A stretch of 64,000 nt of DNA from Paralteromonas sediminis. GTDB lineage: Bacteria > Pseudomonadota > Gammaproteobacteria > Enterobacterales > Alteromonadaceae. The notes below the pieces were generated by a model, which worked only from the letters and a program-made list of their open reading frames with translations, made no database searches and was not told where the DNA came from. Shown here piece by piece: positions 37,212 to 45,834 of the stretch. Made by a program: the position numbers and the translations under genes. Numbering within the stretch: the stretch's first letter is position 1; each line of letters begins with the position of its first letter. Location: positions 894,847 to 958,846 of the forward strand of contig NZ_RPOK01000001.1 in assembly GCF_003820355.1 (NCBI RefSeq), given 5' to 3'.

Positions 37212-37460
37212 TTAGTGAGGAAGCGATTTCGCTAGGCTTTTCAGGTCATTTAGCAATGTCTTTAATGCGTTTGCATTACCTGTAAAACGAATACACTTTT
37301 TATGGCTAACTCTGTCAATTGTGGGTTCAAGTTTATCGGCTTGCTGCATTAGGCTTCGCCAGTCGCCAAGCAAGTCTGATGGCACGTTATGACGGCGTGC
37401 ATAGAGCTTATCGCGGCACTGTAGAACTTGACCGGCTAGAATGGTTTCTTGTTTCAACAT
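37212..37460 (-). CDS. Small hypothetical protein
   Basis: 82 aa. The ATG at 37460 has a strong AGGAG 9 nt upstream, so this short frame is likely a real gene. The product is basic and probably helical (LLGDWRSLMQQADKLEP; NALKTLLNDLKSLAKSLPH), with two cysteines and no signal or membrane segment. I know no family. It lies alone between the exchanger gene and bioA. 37007-37211 downstream holds nothing I could identify. In 37461-37723 upstream I see only the hairpin listed at 37609. Confidence 0.6.
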   Translation of the reverse strand: MLKQETILAGQVLQCRDKLYARRHNVPSDLLGDWRSLMQQADKLEPTIDRVSHKKCIRFTGNANALKTLLNDLKSLAKSLPH

Positions 37461-37608
37461 GGTGTGGTACTCCTACTATACTCTACCCAAGCTAATGAAT
37501 TGTTAACTTGATGTTGAAAGTGTACGAAAAATAATCATTGTGTTGCGTACACGGGTTAGTAAGTACGGAGCAAAAATCATACCTATGGAATTTTATCTCA
37601 GTGTTAAT

Positions 37609-37630
37609 TGCCCGAAAGCCTTTTCAGGCA
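37609..37630. repeat. Hairpin downstream of bioA
   Basis: TGCCCGAAA and TTTCAGGCA pair over nine positions with one G-T wobble, loop GCCT. It lies about 95 bp after the bioA stop. There is no T-tract on either strand, so it is not a standard terminator, but it could stabilise the 3' end of the bioA transcript. Confidence 0.35.
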
Positions 37631-37723
37631 GGGTGTGTGGCGCATATCCCTTTTCGTTTTACGGTTGGCATTGCGCCGTTAAAATGTAAGTTTTTTGCAA
37701 AATAGGAAAATTTTTCCCACTGT

Positions 37724-39055
37724 TTACTCACCCGCTGTGACAGCCACTACAGCTTCAGCCACTTGAGACAGAGCATCTTCACTCAAAATGTAGGGAGGCA
37801 TCATGTACAAGAGTTTACCAAAAGGACGTAACCACACACCGCGCTTGATCAGTCTTTCCTGTAGGCGGGCAACATTAATCGGTGCCTTCATTTCAACCGC
37901 GCCAATGGCTCCAAGCACTCTTACGTCTGCGACGGCCTCATGATTATTACAAGGTGCGAGTTCTATTTTCATCTGTTGTTCAATTCGGGCTACCTGCTGA
38001 ACCCAGTTGCCTTTATTGAGTATCGCAAGGTTAGCATTTGCCGCGGCGCAAGCCAGAGGATTACCCATAAATGTTGGGCCGTGCATAAAAACACCGGGTT
38101 CACCCTGGCAAACGCCATTGGCGATATCTTCGGTACATATGGCCGCAGCCAGAGACAAATAGCCGCCGGTAAGTGCCTTGCCCACACACATAATATCAGG
38201 GGTTACATCAGCGTGTTCACAGGCAAACATTTTGCCGGTACGGCCAAAACCTGTAGCAATTTCGTCGCAGATCAATAACACATCATATTGATCACATAAC
38301 TGCCTGCAGCGCTTTAGATACTCAGGCGAGTACATGCGTATGCCACCGGTGTTTTGTACGATAGGTTCAATAATGAGCGCAGCGATTTCGTGGTGATGGC
38401 GCTCGATGAGCTCCTGTAACGGCAAAATATCATCCTCAACAAATGGATGACCAAAACGACATTGCGGTGATGGGGCAAAGAGCTGTTTTGCCAATACGCC
38501 TTCAAACAAACTGTGCATGCCATTTACCGGATCGCACACCGACATGGCGGCAAAGGTATCACCGTGATAACCATCCCTAACGGTGACCATTCGGTGCTTT
38601 TGCGGTTGTCCCTGACACGCCCAATATTGAATCGCCATCTTCATGGCGACTTCTACAGACACCGAGCCTGAGTCTGCCAAAAATACCCGGGACATGCCTG
38701 AGGGCGACAAATCGAGCAATGTGCGACATAAATCAACGGCAGGTTGATGTGTAATACCGCCAAACATGACATGGGCAAACTTGTTCAGTTGAGCGGAGAC
38801 TGCGGCATTGATATCTGGGTGATTGTATCCGTGGATAGTGGACCACCAAGACGCCATACCATCAATAACTTTTCTGCCATCTGCAAAGGTCAGCTCACAC
38901 CCGTTTGCGCCGACCACTTCATAACAGGGCAGAGGGTGTGTTGCGGAAGTGTATGGATGCCAAATATGGCGCTTATCAAACTCAATATTGTTCAAAATAT
39001 GTTCGCCAGTTAAGTTTTTGATGTCATCGGAGTTGACAACTTTGCGTTGGCGCAT
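37724..39055 (-). CDS. bioA: Adenosylmethionine-8-amino-7-oxononanoate aminotransferase
   Basis: A PLP-dependent class III aminotransferase (443 aa) that makes 7,8-diaminopelargonate (DAPA) from KAPA, with S-adenosylmethionine as amino donor. BioA-specific features are DKRHIWHPYTS near the N-terminus, DGMASWWSTIHGYNHP, RDGYHGDTFAAMSVCDP and the PLP lysine in CVGKALTGGYLSLAA. The C-terminal KRGVWLRPFGKLLYMMPPY is also typical. The ATG at 39055 has no good ribosome site. The first 20 residues are not conserved in the family, so a later start cannot be excluded. It is divergent from bioB with only 43 bp between the start codons. Confidence 0.95.
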   Translation of the reverse strand: MRQRKVVNSDDIKNLTGEHILNNIEFDKRHIWHPYTSATHPLPCYEVVGANGCELTFADGRKVIDGMASWWSTIHGYNHPDINAAVSAQLNKFAHVMFGGITHQPAVDLCRTLLDLSPSGMSRVFLADSGSVSVEVAMKMAIQYWACQGQPQKHRMVTVRDGYHGDTFAAMSVCDPVNGMHSLFEGVLAKQLFAPSPQCRFGHPFVEDDILPLQELIERHHHEIAALIIEPIVQNTGGIRMYSPEYLKRCRQLCDQYDVLLICDEIATGFGRTGKMFACEHADVTPDIMCVGKALTGGYLSLAAAICTEDIANGVCQGEPGVFMHGPTFMGNPLACAAANANLAILNKGNWVQQVARIEQQMKIELAPCNNHEAVADVRVLGAIGAVEMKAPINVARLQERLIKRGVWLRPFGKLLYMMPPYILSEDALSQVAEAVVAVTAGE

Positions 39056-39060
39056 AGACT
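39033..39060 (+). promoter_or_regulatory. Candidate sigma-70 promoter of bioBFCD
   Basis: TTGACA (39033-39038) and TAGACT (39055-39060; 4 of 6 consensus bases) with a 16-bp spacer, giving a start near 39067 and a leader of about 32 nt. It lies over the 5' end of the divergent bioA gene. The expected biotin operator of BirA (TTGTAAACC-type inverted repeat) is not seen here. Confidence 0.4.
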
Positions 39061-39098
39061 AAGCTACCAGAATCTTGAAGTAAAGGACGTCTAAACCC

Positions 39099-40163
39099 AT
39101 GACCCAACAAACCACTGCCCATAATATTGCCGACATCAGACATGATTGGACATTGGATGAAGTCAACGCCTTATTCGCGTTGCCGTTTAACGACCTCTTG
39201 TTTCAAGCTCAAACAATACACCGTATGTTTTTCAACCCTAATGAAGTGCAGGTGAGCACATTATTGTCAATTAAAACTGGGGCTTGTCCGGAAGATTGTA
39301 AGTATTGCCCACAAAGTGCTCGGTATGATACCGGGCTGGAAAAAGAACGCTTGTTAGAAATCGAGAAAGTGATAACTCGGGCCAAAGAGGCTAAGGCGGC
39401 TGGGTCAACGAGGTTTTGCATGGGGGCTGCCTGGCGTAACCCCAAAGACAGAGACATGCCTTACGTTGTAAAGATGGTTGAAGAAGTGAAAAAGCTGGGT
39501 CTTGAGACCTGCATGACACTTGGCATGTTATCTCGCGATCAGGCGGTAGCGCTTAAACAAGCGGGGTTAGATTACTACAATCACAATCTGGATACGTCAC
39601 CAGAGTTTTACGGCGACATCATTACCACCCGTACTTATCAGGATCGCTTAGACACATTGCAAAACGTGCGAGAAGCCGGCATGAACGTATGTTCAGGCGG
39701 TATCGTGGGGATGGGCGAAAGTGCATCTGACAGGGCGGGGCTGCTGATGCAATTGGCCAATTTGCCCGAACAGCCACAGAGCGTGCCCATCAATATGCTT
39801 GTTAAGGTGAAAGGTACGCCGCTCGATAATGTTGACGACTTAGACCCCTTTGAGTTTATCCGCACTATAGCGGTAGCACGGATTATGATGCCAGCATCCC
39901 ATGTCAGGCTGTCAGCAGGGCGTGAGGAGATGAACGAGCAAATGCAGGCGCTGTGTTTTATGGCGGGTGCAAATTCTATTTTTTATGGTTGTAAATTACT
40001 CACCACATCGAATCCTGAAACCCATCAGGATGTGCAGCTATTTCGTAAACTGGGTATCAATACTGAGCGTACTCGTGCTTATTCTGACGAGGCGCATGCA
40101 CAGGCGCTTGAAGAAGAAATTGCTGCGCAAAAAAGCGATGCCTTATTTTATGACGCCAGCTGA
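39099..40163 (+). CDS. bioB: Biotin synthase
   Basis: A radical SAM enzyme (354 aa) that inserts sulphur into dethiobiotin. The [4Fe-4S] cysteines are in [12 protein letters not shown]. The auxiliary [2Fe-2S] ligands include the Cys of ETCMTLGM and the Cys of [13 protein letters not shown], and the arginine ligand is in [24 protein letters not shown] is the dethiobiotin-binding strand. The ATG at 39099 is 11 nt after AAAGGA. It is first in bioB-F-C-D, a complete pathway together with the divergent bioA. Confidence 0.97.
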   Translation: MTQQTTAHNIADIRHDWTLDEVNALFALPFNDLLFQAQTIHRMFFNPNEVQVSTLLSIKTGACPEDCKYCPQSARYDTGLEKERLLEIEKVITRAKEAKAAGSTRFCMGAAWRNPKDRDMPYVVKMVEEVKKLGLETCMTLGMLSRDQAVALKQAGLDYYNHNLDTSPEFYGDIITTRTYQDRLDTLQNVREAGMNVCSGGIVGMGESASDRAGLLMQLANLPEQPQSVPINMLVKVKGTPLDNVDDLDPFEFIRTIAVARIMMPASHVRLSAGREEMNEQMQALCFMAGANSIFYGCKLLTTSNPETHQDVQLFRKLGINTERTRAYSDEAHAQALEEEIAAQKSDALFYDAS

Positions 40164-40179
40164 CGGGCTGTCTGATTAA

Positions 40180-41361
40180 GTGAATCAGCCCACTTTATCC
40201 CGTTTTCTCGACGAAAAACTGGCGGAGAGAAAAGCGCAGCATTTGTACCGACAGCGGTACCTTGTTACTCACAATACAGACGGTGTTATTGAGTCTGCAG
40301 ACAGTCACTATCTTGACTTTGCCAGTAACGACTACCTCGGCTTGCGCAATGATCCTGACGTACTGCAGGCGTGGGTCAACGGGCTTGCTCAGTTCGGTGG
40401 GGGCAGCGGCGCGTCGCCATTGGTGAATGGTTATTATGAGGCACATAATGTGCTTGAGCAAACGCTGGCAAGGTTACTAAAACGAGACGCGGCACTCCTG
40501 TTTTCCTCTGGCTTTGCCGCTAATCAGGCGCTGTGTCGGGCCTTGTTTAGTGAAGGCGGGGTAATCGTTGCAGACAAACTCATGCACGCTTCCTTTATCG
40601 ATGGTGCCTCGTCAAGTAACGCTAAGTTCACGCGGTTTAAACACAATGACTGCGAGTCACTGCAGTCGCAAATCCAACGAGTGAACAGAGATGGGCACAA
40701 CAAGTATCCCAGACTCATTGCTACTGAAGGCATCTTCAGCATGGATGGTGACTCACCACCTGTGAACGACATGGTAGCCATTGCACAAGAACACGACTAC
40801 GCATTAATGATTGACGATGCTCACGGGCTTGGCGTATTGGGCGAGGACGGCATGGGCACAGTATCTGCCTATACTCTGAAGCAGTCGCAAGCGCCTATAA
40901 TTATGGCGACTTTTGGTAAGGCGTTAGGCACAGGCGGGGCATTCATTGCTGGCAGTCAGGCATTAATAGACTTTTTGGTGAATTTTGCCCGTGATTATAT
41001 TTACTCAACCGCATTCCCCCCAGCACAAGCAATAGCAACACTTGCCGCAATTGAAAAAATGCAGCAATGCGGTTTACCTGCTGCATTACATGAAAACGTT
41101 CTTTATTTCAGACAGCGGGCAATGAGCAAAGGGATACCTTTGATGAAGTCTAACAGTGCGATTCAGTTGGTAGTGCTGGGGTGCCCAGATAAAGCGCTGA
41201 GTCTCGGCGCTGCACTGAGAGCCCGAGGCATCTGGTGTGGTGTAATGCGAAGTCCTACTGTCCCTAGAGGCACTGACCGAGTGCGTATTACACTGCGGGC
41301 GAATCATCACAAAAGCGATATTGATGCCCTGGTGGATGCACTTGTGTTGAGTATGGAATGA
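40180..41361 (+). CDS. bioF: 8-amino-7-oxononanoate synthase
   Basis: A PLP enzyme (393 aa) joining pimeloyl-ACP (or CoA) and alanine to form KAPA. Recognised by FASNDYLGLRNDP, GSGASPLVNGYYEAHNVLEQ, ATEGIFSMDGDSPP, DDAHGLGVLG and the PLP lysine in ATFGKALGTGGAF. The start is GTG at 40180, 16 nt after the bioB stop, with only a weak ribosome site. The family N-terminus fits. bioC begins 3 nt after its stop. Confidence 0.95.
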   Translation: MNQPTLSRFLDEKLAERKAQHLYRQRYLVTHNTDGVIESADSHYLDFASNDYLGLRNDPDVLQAWVNGLAQFGGGSGASPLVNGYYEAHNVLEQTLARLLKRDAALLFSSGFAANQALCRALFSEGGVIVADKLMHASFIDGASSSNAKFTRFKHNDCESLQSQIQRVNRDGHNKYPRLIATEGIFSMDGDSPPVNDMVAIAQEHDYALMIDDAHGLGVLGEDGMGTVSAYTLKQSQAPIIMATFGKALGTGGAFIAGSQALIDFLVNFARDYIYSTAFPPAQAIATLAAIEKMQQCGLPAALHENVLYFRQRAMSKGIPLMKSNSAIQLVVLGCPDKALSLGAALRARGIWCGVMRSPTVPRGTDRVRITLRANHHKSDIDALVDALVLSME

Positions 41362-41364
41362 GAA

Positions 41365-42117
41365 ATGGCTTTGAAACATAAAAACGACATTGCCGAACGC
41401 TTTTCCAAAGCCGCTAATCGCTATGATGATATAGCTGCCATTCAGGTAACCTTGGCCAATAAAGCGCTTGCTCACAGGCAGCATTGTGAAGGTGTCGTGT
41501 TGGATATTGGTTGTGCCACAGGTCAGCATACTGTGCGTTTGGGCGCGAATGTTTATGGTCTTGATCTCGCAATGGGGATGTTGCAAAAAGCAAAACATAG
41601 CTTTGGAAGCAGGGCAGCATGGCTAAATGCAGACATGGATGCACTGCCGTTTCAGCCGCACAGTTTTGATCAGGTTTTTTCCAGTATGGCTTTGCAGTGG
41701 AGTGATTCTCCCGTACAGGTGATGCGGGAAATACATCGCGTGTTAAAGCCCACAGGCAATGCCACTCTACTGATACCCGTAAAGGGGTCATTCCATCAAC
41801 TATATTCTGCCTATAAAACGCTAGGCCTTGCGCCCAAACTTAACAGCCAATTGTCTGAGGCTGACTGGCTTAACGCAATCAAATACAGCGGCTTCACACT
41901 GAAAAATACGGATATTGTGGTAGAAACAGATACCTTTACTAATCTTGTCGCTTTGCTTTCCTCAATCAGCAAAATTGGGGCTGCCAGCAGTGACAAGGCT
42001 GACAGAGCACCACTTACACGAAAGACGCTGGACGCACTCTCTGCCGCTTATCCGTTAAATAAAGGTGGCTATTTTTTGCTGGATTACCGTTGTTTGTTGG
42101 TTACGCTGGAGAAATAA
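41365..42117 (+). CDS. bioC: Malonyl-ACP O-methyltransferase
   Basis: A SAM-dependent methyltransferase (250 aa) that methylates malonyl-ACP so that fatty acid synthesis can build the pimeloyl chain. The N-terminus KHKNDIAERFSKAANRYDD is characteristic of BioC. The SAM site is VLDIGCATGQHT, followed by YGLDLAMGMLQKAK and FDQVFSSMALQWSDSP. The ATG at 41365 is just after the bioF stop. The bioD ATG lies 2 nt after its stop. No bioH gene is seen in the cluster, so the demethylating esterase is encoded elsewhere. Confidence 0.93.
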   Translation: MALKHKNDIAERFSKAANRYDDIAAIQVTLANKALAHRQHCEGVVLDIGCATGQHTVRLGANVYGLDLAMGMLQKAKHSFGSRAAWLNADMDALPFQPHSFDQVFSSMALQWSDSPVQVMREIHRVLKPTGNATLLIPVKGSFHQLYSAYKTLGLAPKLNSQLSEADWLNAIKYSGFTLKNTDIVVETDTFTNLVALLSSISKIGAASSDKADRAPLTRKTLDALSAAYPLNKGGYFLLDYRCLLVTLEK

Positions 42118-42119
42118 CA

Positions 42120-42797
42120 ATGCAATCGTGGTTTATTACGGGTACTGATACCGATGTAGGTAAAACCTATGTGGGCAGCTTGCTGATGCGAAGTGTAGTT
42201 CTCAGAGGAAAGTCTGTTATTGGCTACAAACCGGTATCAGCCGGTTGTGAATGGATTAATGGAGAATGGGTGAATGATGATGCCCAACAATATCAGAAGC
42301 TCAGCAGTATCGGTGTATGCCTGAAAGAGGTAAATCCGATAGCCTTTGAGCCGCCCATTGCACCTCATATCGCTGCCAAGAAAGCGGGGCAGACCATTAC
42401 CGTCGAGCAGCTCATGCAGGGGTATCATGCTCTAGCTCGCTATAAACCTGATGTGTTGATTACCGAAGGGGCAGGCGGATGGCAGTTACCTCTGGGCAAT
42501 CAGTGTTTTATGCCTGCTTTACCGGTTAACTGTAATATGCAGGTAATTATGGTAGTAGGTTTACGACTTGGTTGTTTGAACCATGCTCTGTTGACAGCAC
42601 AGGCGATTAAGGCTTCCGGTGCAACATTGGCCGGTTGGATTGGAAACACGCTCAGCCCTGATATGCCCTATAAGAACGAAAATATCACTACGCTGACAGA
42701 TATCTTAGGGTCCCCTCTGGCGATTGTTCCTTTCGCCACACCTTTGAGTGACGAAGCACTGTCATCCCTAACCCAGAGCTTATTCGCAAAAGAGTAA
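42120..42797 (+). CDS. bioD: Dethiobiotin synthetase
   Basis: 225 aa, the standard length. It closes the ureido ring of dethiobiotin from DAPA, CO2 and ATP. Walker A is FITGTDTDVGKTYVG at the N-terminus, followed by KPVSAGCEW and TEGAGGWQLPLG (DAPA/Mg2+ contacts). A longer frame runs 30 nt upstream into bioC, but the ATG at 42120 has GGAG 8 nt before it and begins at the conserved N-terminus. It is last in the operon, and its last 18 bp overlap the convergent pepE gene. Confidence 0.95.
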   Translation: MQSWFITGTDTDVGKTYVGSLLMRSVVLRGKSVIGYKPVSAGCEWINGEWVNDDAQQYQKLSSIGVCLKEVNPIAFEPPIAPHIAAKKAGQTITVEQLMQGYHALARYKPDVLITEGAGGWQLPLGNQCFMPALPVNCNMQVIMVVGLRLGCLNHALLTAQAIKASGATLAGWIGNTLSPDMPYKNENITTLTDILGSPLAIVPFATPLSDEALSSLTQSLFAKE

Positions 42798-43490
42798 GTG
42801 GCTGAGGTCGGCATTGGGCTGGATGGCCTGTTTGTTCTGCCCCAAAAACACAACGCTTTCCTCTTCACCCAGATAGGTGAGCGTATTTTCTTGTCTTAGC
42901 AGAGCAGTTCCCTCTTTGATAGCTACTACAGGGATATCGGGGTACATAGTGGTAAACTCTCCGAGTCGCTGGTCCCGTGTTTCACCGTTAAATCCAGGTG
43001 GGTGATAGTCGCTGTAATGTGGGTTGATTTGACAGGGCAATACAGCCAGCGCATCAAAGGATTTAGGTTGTACTATAGGCATATCATTGGTTGTTTTAAT
43101 CGTAGCGCCGCAAATGTTAGCCCCGGCACTCCAACCGATATAGGGTGTGCCAGCCTGTAACCTAACTTTTAGTAATTCAACCAGTCGATGATTGTACAAA
43201 TTCGACAACAAACTAAATGTATTGCCGCCGCCAACGATGATTGCGCTTGCGTTTTCAATGGCGCGTGCAGGATCATCGGTTTGATGAATACCCGTAACCG
43301 TTAATTCAGGTAATACCTCAGCCACTTTTTGCGTGTAGTCATCAAAACTGATGCTCACCCCTGCATAGGGCACAAACAGCACATTCTGAGTGTGTGATAG
43401 GTGATCTAGAATGTATGGCCTGGCACCGGTCAAATAGGGTTGCTCGCCCTTTCGTGAGCTACTTAACATCAGTACGTTGTAGTTAGACAC
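42780..43490 (-). CDS. pepE: Peptidase E (alpha-aspartyl dipeptidase)
   Basis: 236 aa of the S51 family, which hydrolyses dipeptides with N-terminal aspartate. The catalytic Ser is in the nucleophile elbow YIGWSAGANI. Other family parts are NVLMLSSSRKGE at the start, VGGGNTFSLL, INPHYSDYHPPGFNGETRDQRLGEF (with the catalytic His) and VVAIKEGTALL. The start is GTG, with GGAG 5 nt upstream, and is well supported. It is monocistronic and convergent with bioD, with an 18-bp overlap. Confidence 0.92.
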   Translation of the reverse strand: MSNYNVLMLSSSRKGEQPYLTGARPYILDHLSHTQNVLFVPYAGVSISFDDYTQKVAEVLPELTVTGIHQTDDPARAIENASAIIVGGGNTFSLLSNLYNHRLVELLKVRLQAGTPYIGWSAGANICGATIKTTNDMPIVQPKSFDALAVLPCQINPHYSDYHPPGFNGETRDQRLGEFTTMYPDIPVVAIKEGTALLRQENTLTYLGEEESVVFLGQNKQAIQPNADLSHLLFCE

Positions 43491-43562
43491 AAATTCTCCT
43501 TAACACTGCGCATAAAGCCATTATACTACCTGCTTTCGTTTTAGATGTAGAAAGGATTTACC

Positions 43563-44051
43563 ATGCCATCGGGTAGACCGTCTGTATTATTCGTCTGTTT
43601 GGGAAATATTTGTCGCTCTCCTACAGCAGAAGCCGTTTTTCGCCAGAAAGCCAAAGACGCAGGGCTATCTTGCAAGATAGATTCAGCAGGCACCCACGGC
43701 TATCATATTGGCAAGGCGCCAGATAAGCGCTCTCAAGAAGTCGGTAAGGCAAGAGGGTACAACTTCAAAGGTATTCAGTGTCGTCGTGTGGCAAAAGAAG
43801 ATTTTACAACGTTCGACTATATACTGGCTATGGATGCGTCAAATTTAGACAATTTGAAAGCCAAAGCAGAGGAAAAATATCCCGATAAAACGTTTACAAA
43901 CATGCATCTTTTTTTGGATTTTGCAGAGAGCGAAACCAAAGAAGTACCTGACCCCTATTACGGCGGTCGAAAGGGCTTTGAACTGGTTTTAGATCTCATT
44001 GAACAGGCCAGTGACGGCCTAATTGCGCATATTCGGCAACAGGCAAGATAA
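43563..44051 (+). CDS. Low-molecular-weight protein tyrosine phosphatase
   Basis: 162 aa. The phosphate-binding loop VCLGNICRSPTAE sits near the N-terminus (Cys and Arg catalytic) and the general acid Asp is in the C-terminal DPYYGG. ATG 43563 follows GAAAGGATTTACC. Such enzymes dephosphorylate tyrosine kinases in polysaccharide loci, but this one is far from the polysaccharide genes. It is followed by the transporter permease after 5 nt, so it may be a housekeeping member that happens to share a transcript with it. Confidence 0.92.
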   Translation: MPSGRPSVLFVCLGNICRSPTAEAVFRQKAKDAGLSCKIDSAGTHGYHIGKAPDKRSQEVGKARGYNFKGIQCRRVAKEDFTTFDYILAMDASNLDNLKAKAEEKYPDKTFTNMHLFLDFAESETKEVPDPYYGGRKGFELVLDLIEQASDGLIAHIRQQAR

Positions 44052-44056
44052 TTAAC

Positions 44057-45010
44057 GTGAAACCCTTTATTGCGGCTTACTGCCTGTGTTTATTAGCTGC
44101 AACTTTTTTCCCATTGTTTCAGTTCGGGGTGGTGCCTGTTACATGGCATATTATTTTGCACTTACAGTTACCTTTGGTGATCACGGCCAGTTTGGTGGGG
44201 GCAAGTTTGGCGTCTGGCGCAGCCGCTCTGCAAATAGTGTTAAAAAACCCATTGGCAGATCCCGGTATAATAGGCATAACCAGTGGTGCCAGTTTGTCTG
44301 CTGCAACTCTGATACTCCTTGTGCCCTCTGGAGCGCTGGCTTATTTCCACTACTGGTTGCCACTTGCGTGTTTTGCCGGCGCTATGCTCTCCACCTTATT
44401 AATCGCCAGAATTGCTCATAAATTGCAACTTCTTGATGCCGCCGTAATACTGGCGGGTATAGGTATTTCCACCGTCGCCGGAGCTATAGTAGCGTGGCTA
44501 TATTTGTTTTCTGACGCGCAAGCTATGCGCAATCTTACGTTTTGGCTTATGGGGAGTTTACACCAGGCTGATTGGTGGGTACTTGCTGTGGCAGCACCTT
44601 TGATGTTAACCAGCGTAATAGTGCTGATAAAGCAGGGGAGGCCGCTTAATCAATGGTATTTGGGAGAAATGGCTGCCAAAAGCGTAGGGGTAAATGTACA
44701 GCGCTTCTCAGCCCTTATTCTGGTATGCGTGGCTGTTGCAGTAGGCGCAGCTGTTTCTGTCGCTGGATCAGTGGCGTTCATTGGTTTAATGGTACCTCAT
44801 TTACTGCGCTTGAAACTGGGGCATGATAACAGACTGATTGTACCGGCGTCCGCTTTAACGGGTGCTTGTCTATTGCTTTTGGTGGTGTGCTTAAACTCGT
44901 TGCTGACGACCACTTTGCTTCCCGTATCCCTAGTTACCGCCTCATTAGGGGGGCCTATATTTCTCTATTTATTGGTTAAACAGACCCGCCCGAGATTGCG
45001 CGTTTCATGA
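44057..45010 (+). CDS. btuC: BtuC-type ABC transporter permease
   Basis: 317 aa, FecCD/BtuC family, with about ten membrane helices. Diagnostic parts are LPLVITASLVGASLASGAAALQIVLKNPLADPGIIGITSGAS and, late in the protein, GSVAFIGLMVPHLLRLKLGHDNR, the coupling region that touches the ATPase. The small size and the ATPase partner favour the vitamin B12 type, though an iron-siderophore role is not excluded. The GTG start at 44057 has a weak ribosome site. The gene overlaps the ATPase gene by four bases. No binding-protein gene (btuF) and no cobalamin riboswitch is present. Confidence 0.85.
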   Translation: MKPFIAAYCLCLLAATFFPLFQFGVVPVTWHIILHLQLPLVITASLVGASLASGAAALQIVLKNPLADPGIIGITSGASLSAATLILLVPSGALAYFHYWLPLACFAGAMLSTLLIARIAHKLQLLDAAVILAGIGISTVAGAIVAWLYLFSDAQAMRNLTFWLMGSLHQADWWVLAVAAPLMLTSVIVLIKQGRPLNQWYLGEMAAKSVGVNVQRFSALILVCVAVAVGAAVSVAGSVAFIGLMVPHLLRLKLGHDNRLIVPASALTGACLLLLVVCLNSLLTTTLLPVSLVTASLGGPIFLYLLVKQTRPRLRVS

Positions 45011-45735
45011 TCGATCTAAGCCAACTCTCTGTACCAAATCGCCTGCAGGTGACAGACTTACAGTTTGCGGCCCGTGAGCTAACACTGCTGTTGGGTGAAA
45101 ATGGCGCCGGCAAGTCAACGCTGCTAAGCGCTTTAGCGGGTATTCACGTGTCTGATGACTCTATCATTCACATTTTTGACAAACCAATACAAGACTGGCC
45201 ATTGGCGTCGTTGGCCACATTCAGAGCTTGGCTTGGACAACAAACGCATTCTCACTTTTCCATTACTGTCGAGGAAATGTTGTCGTTCTTTGCGCAAAGC
45301 CACCATACACCAGACTGGTTTGATTGGCTTGATTGCCTTGAGATCACGGCATTTATGAACAGACAATTAGATTCGCTATCAGGCGGCGAATTTCAGCGAG
45401 TGCAGTTAGCCCGCGTATTATTACAGGCAGGAAGTGCTATTGATGAAGGGCAGGCCATTGTCTTACTCGATGAGCCATTGGCCGCCCTAGATTTGCGTTT
45501 CCAGTATGTTGTTATGGACCTGCTCAAACGGCTTAGGGACAAAGGTAACTGTGTGGTTATCAGCTCCCATCATCCAGAATTTGCCACTGGCTATGCAGAC
45601 AATGTGCTGATGCTGAAAAAGGGTCAGGTTATTGCTCAAGGGCGATCAGAGAACGTGGTCTGTGCTGACAAGTTGAGTCAGTGCTACGGTGTCGAACCTG
45701 AAACCCTTGCACGCTATTTCGCTGGTAATAACTAA
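45007..45735 (+). CDS. btuD: BtuD-type ABC transporter ATPase
   Basis: 242 aa. Walker A LLGENGAGKSTLLSALAG, signature LSGGEFQRVQLAR, Walker B IVLLDEPLAALD and the switch His in VVISSHHPEF. The GEFQRV form of the signature, with an insertion before the Walker B strand, resembles BtuD (GEWQRV in Escherichia coli). It drives uptake through the BtuC-type permease encoded immediately upstream. The ATG overlaps the permease stop (ATGA). The 99 bp downstream lead to the DAHP synthase gene. Confidence 0.85.
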   Translation: MIDLSQLSVPNRLQVTDLQFAARELTLLLGENGAGKSTLLSALAGIHVSDDSIIHIFDKPIQDWPLASLATFRAWLGQQTHSHFSITVEEMLSFFAQSHHTPDWFDWLDCLEITAFMNRQLDSLSGGEFQRVQLARVLLQAGSAIDEGQAIVLLDEPLAALDLRFQYVVMDLLKRLRDKGNCVVISSHHPEFATGYADNVLMLKKGQVIAQGRSENVVCADKLSQCYGVEPETLARYFAGNN

Positions 45736-45834
45736 CTTCCCTAGCATAGCGCAAAAAGTTTCATAGATTCTTATAACGACTGTGATAGTCTGCGACCTTC
45801 GGACAGTAAAATACAACGATATAGAGGACATAGT

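Noticed and set aside
37609-37630. Hairpin as a terminator of bioA
   Set aside because: The stem is good but no T-tract follows on either strand, so it is recorded as a hairpin only.
41086-41598. 170-codon minus-strand frame across bioF and bioC
   Set aside because: Both bioF and bioC are clear and continuous; the antisense translation has no protein-like features.
43491-43562. Possible cobalamin riboswitch before the BtuC/BtuD genes
   Set aside because: Only 72 bp separate pepE from the phosphatase gene, too short for the element, and no B12-box-like sequence was seen.
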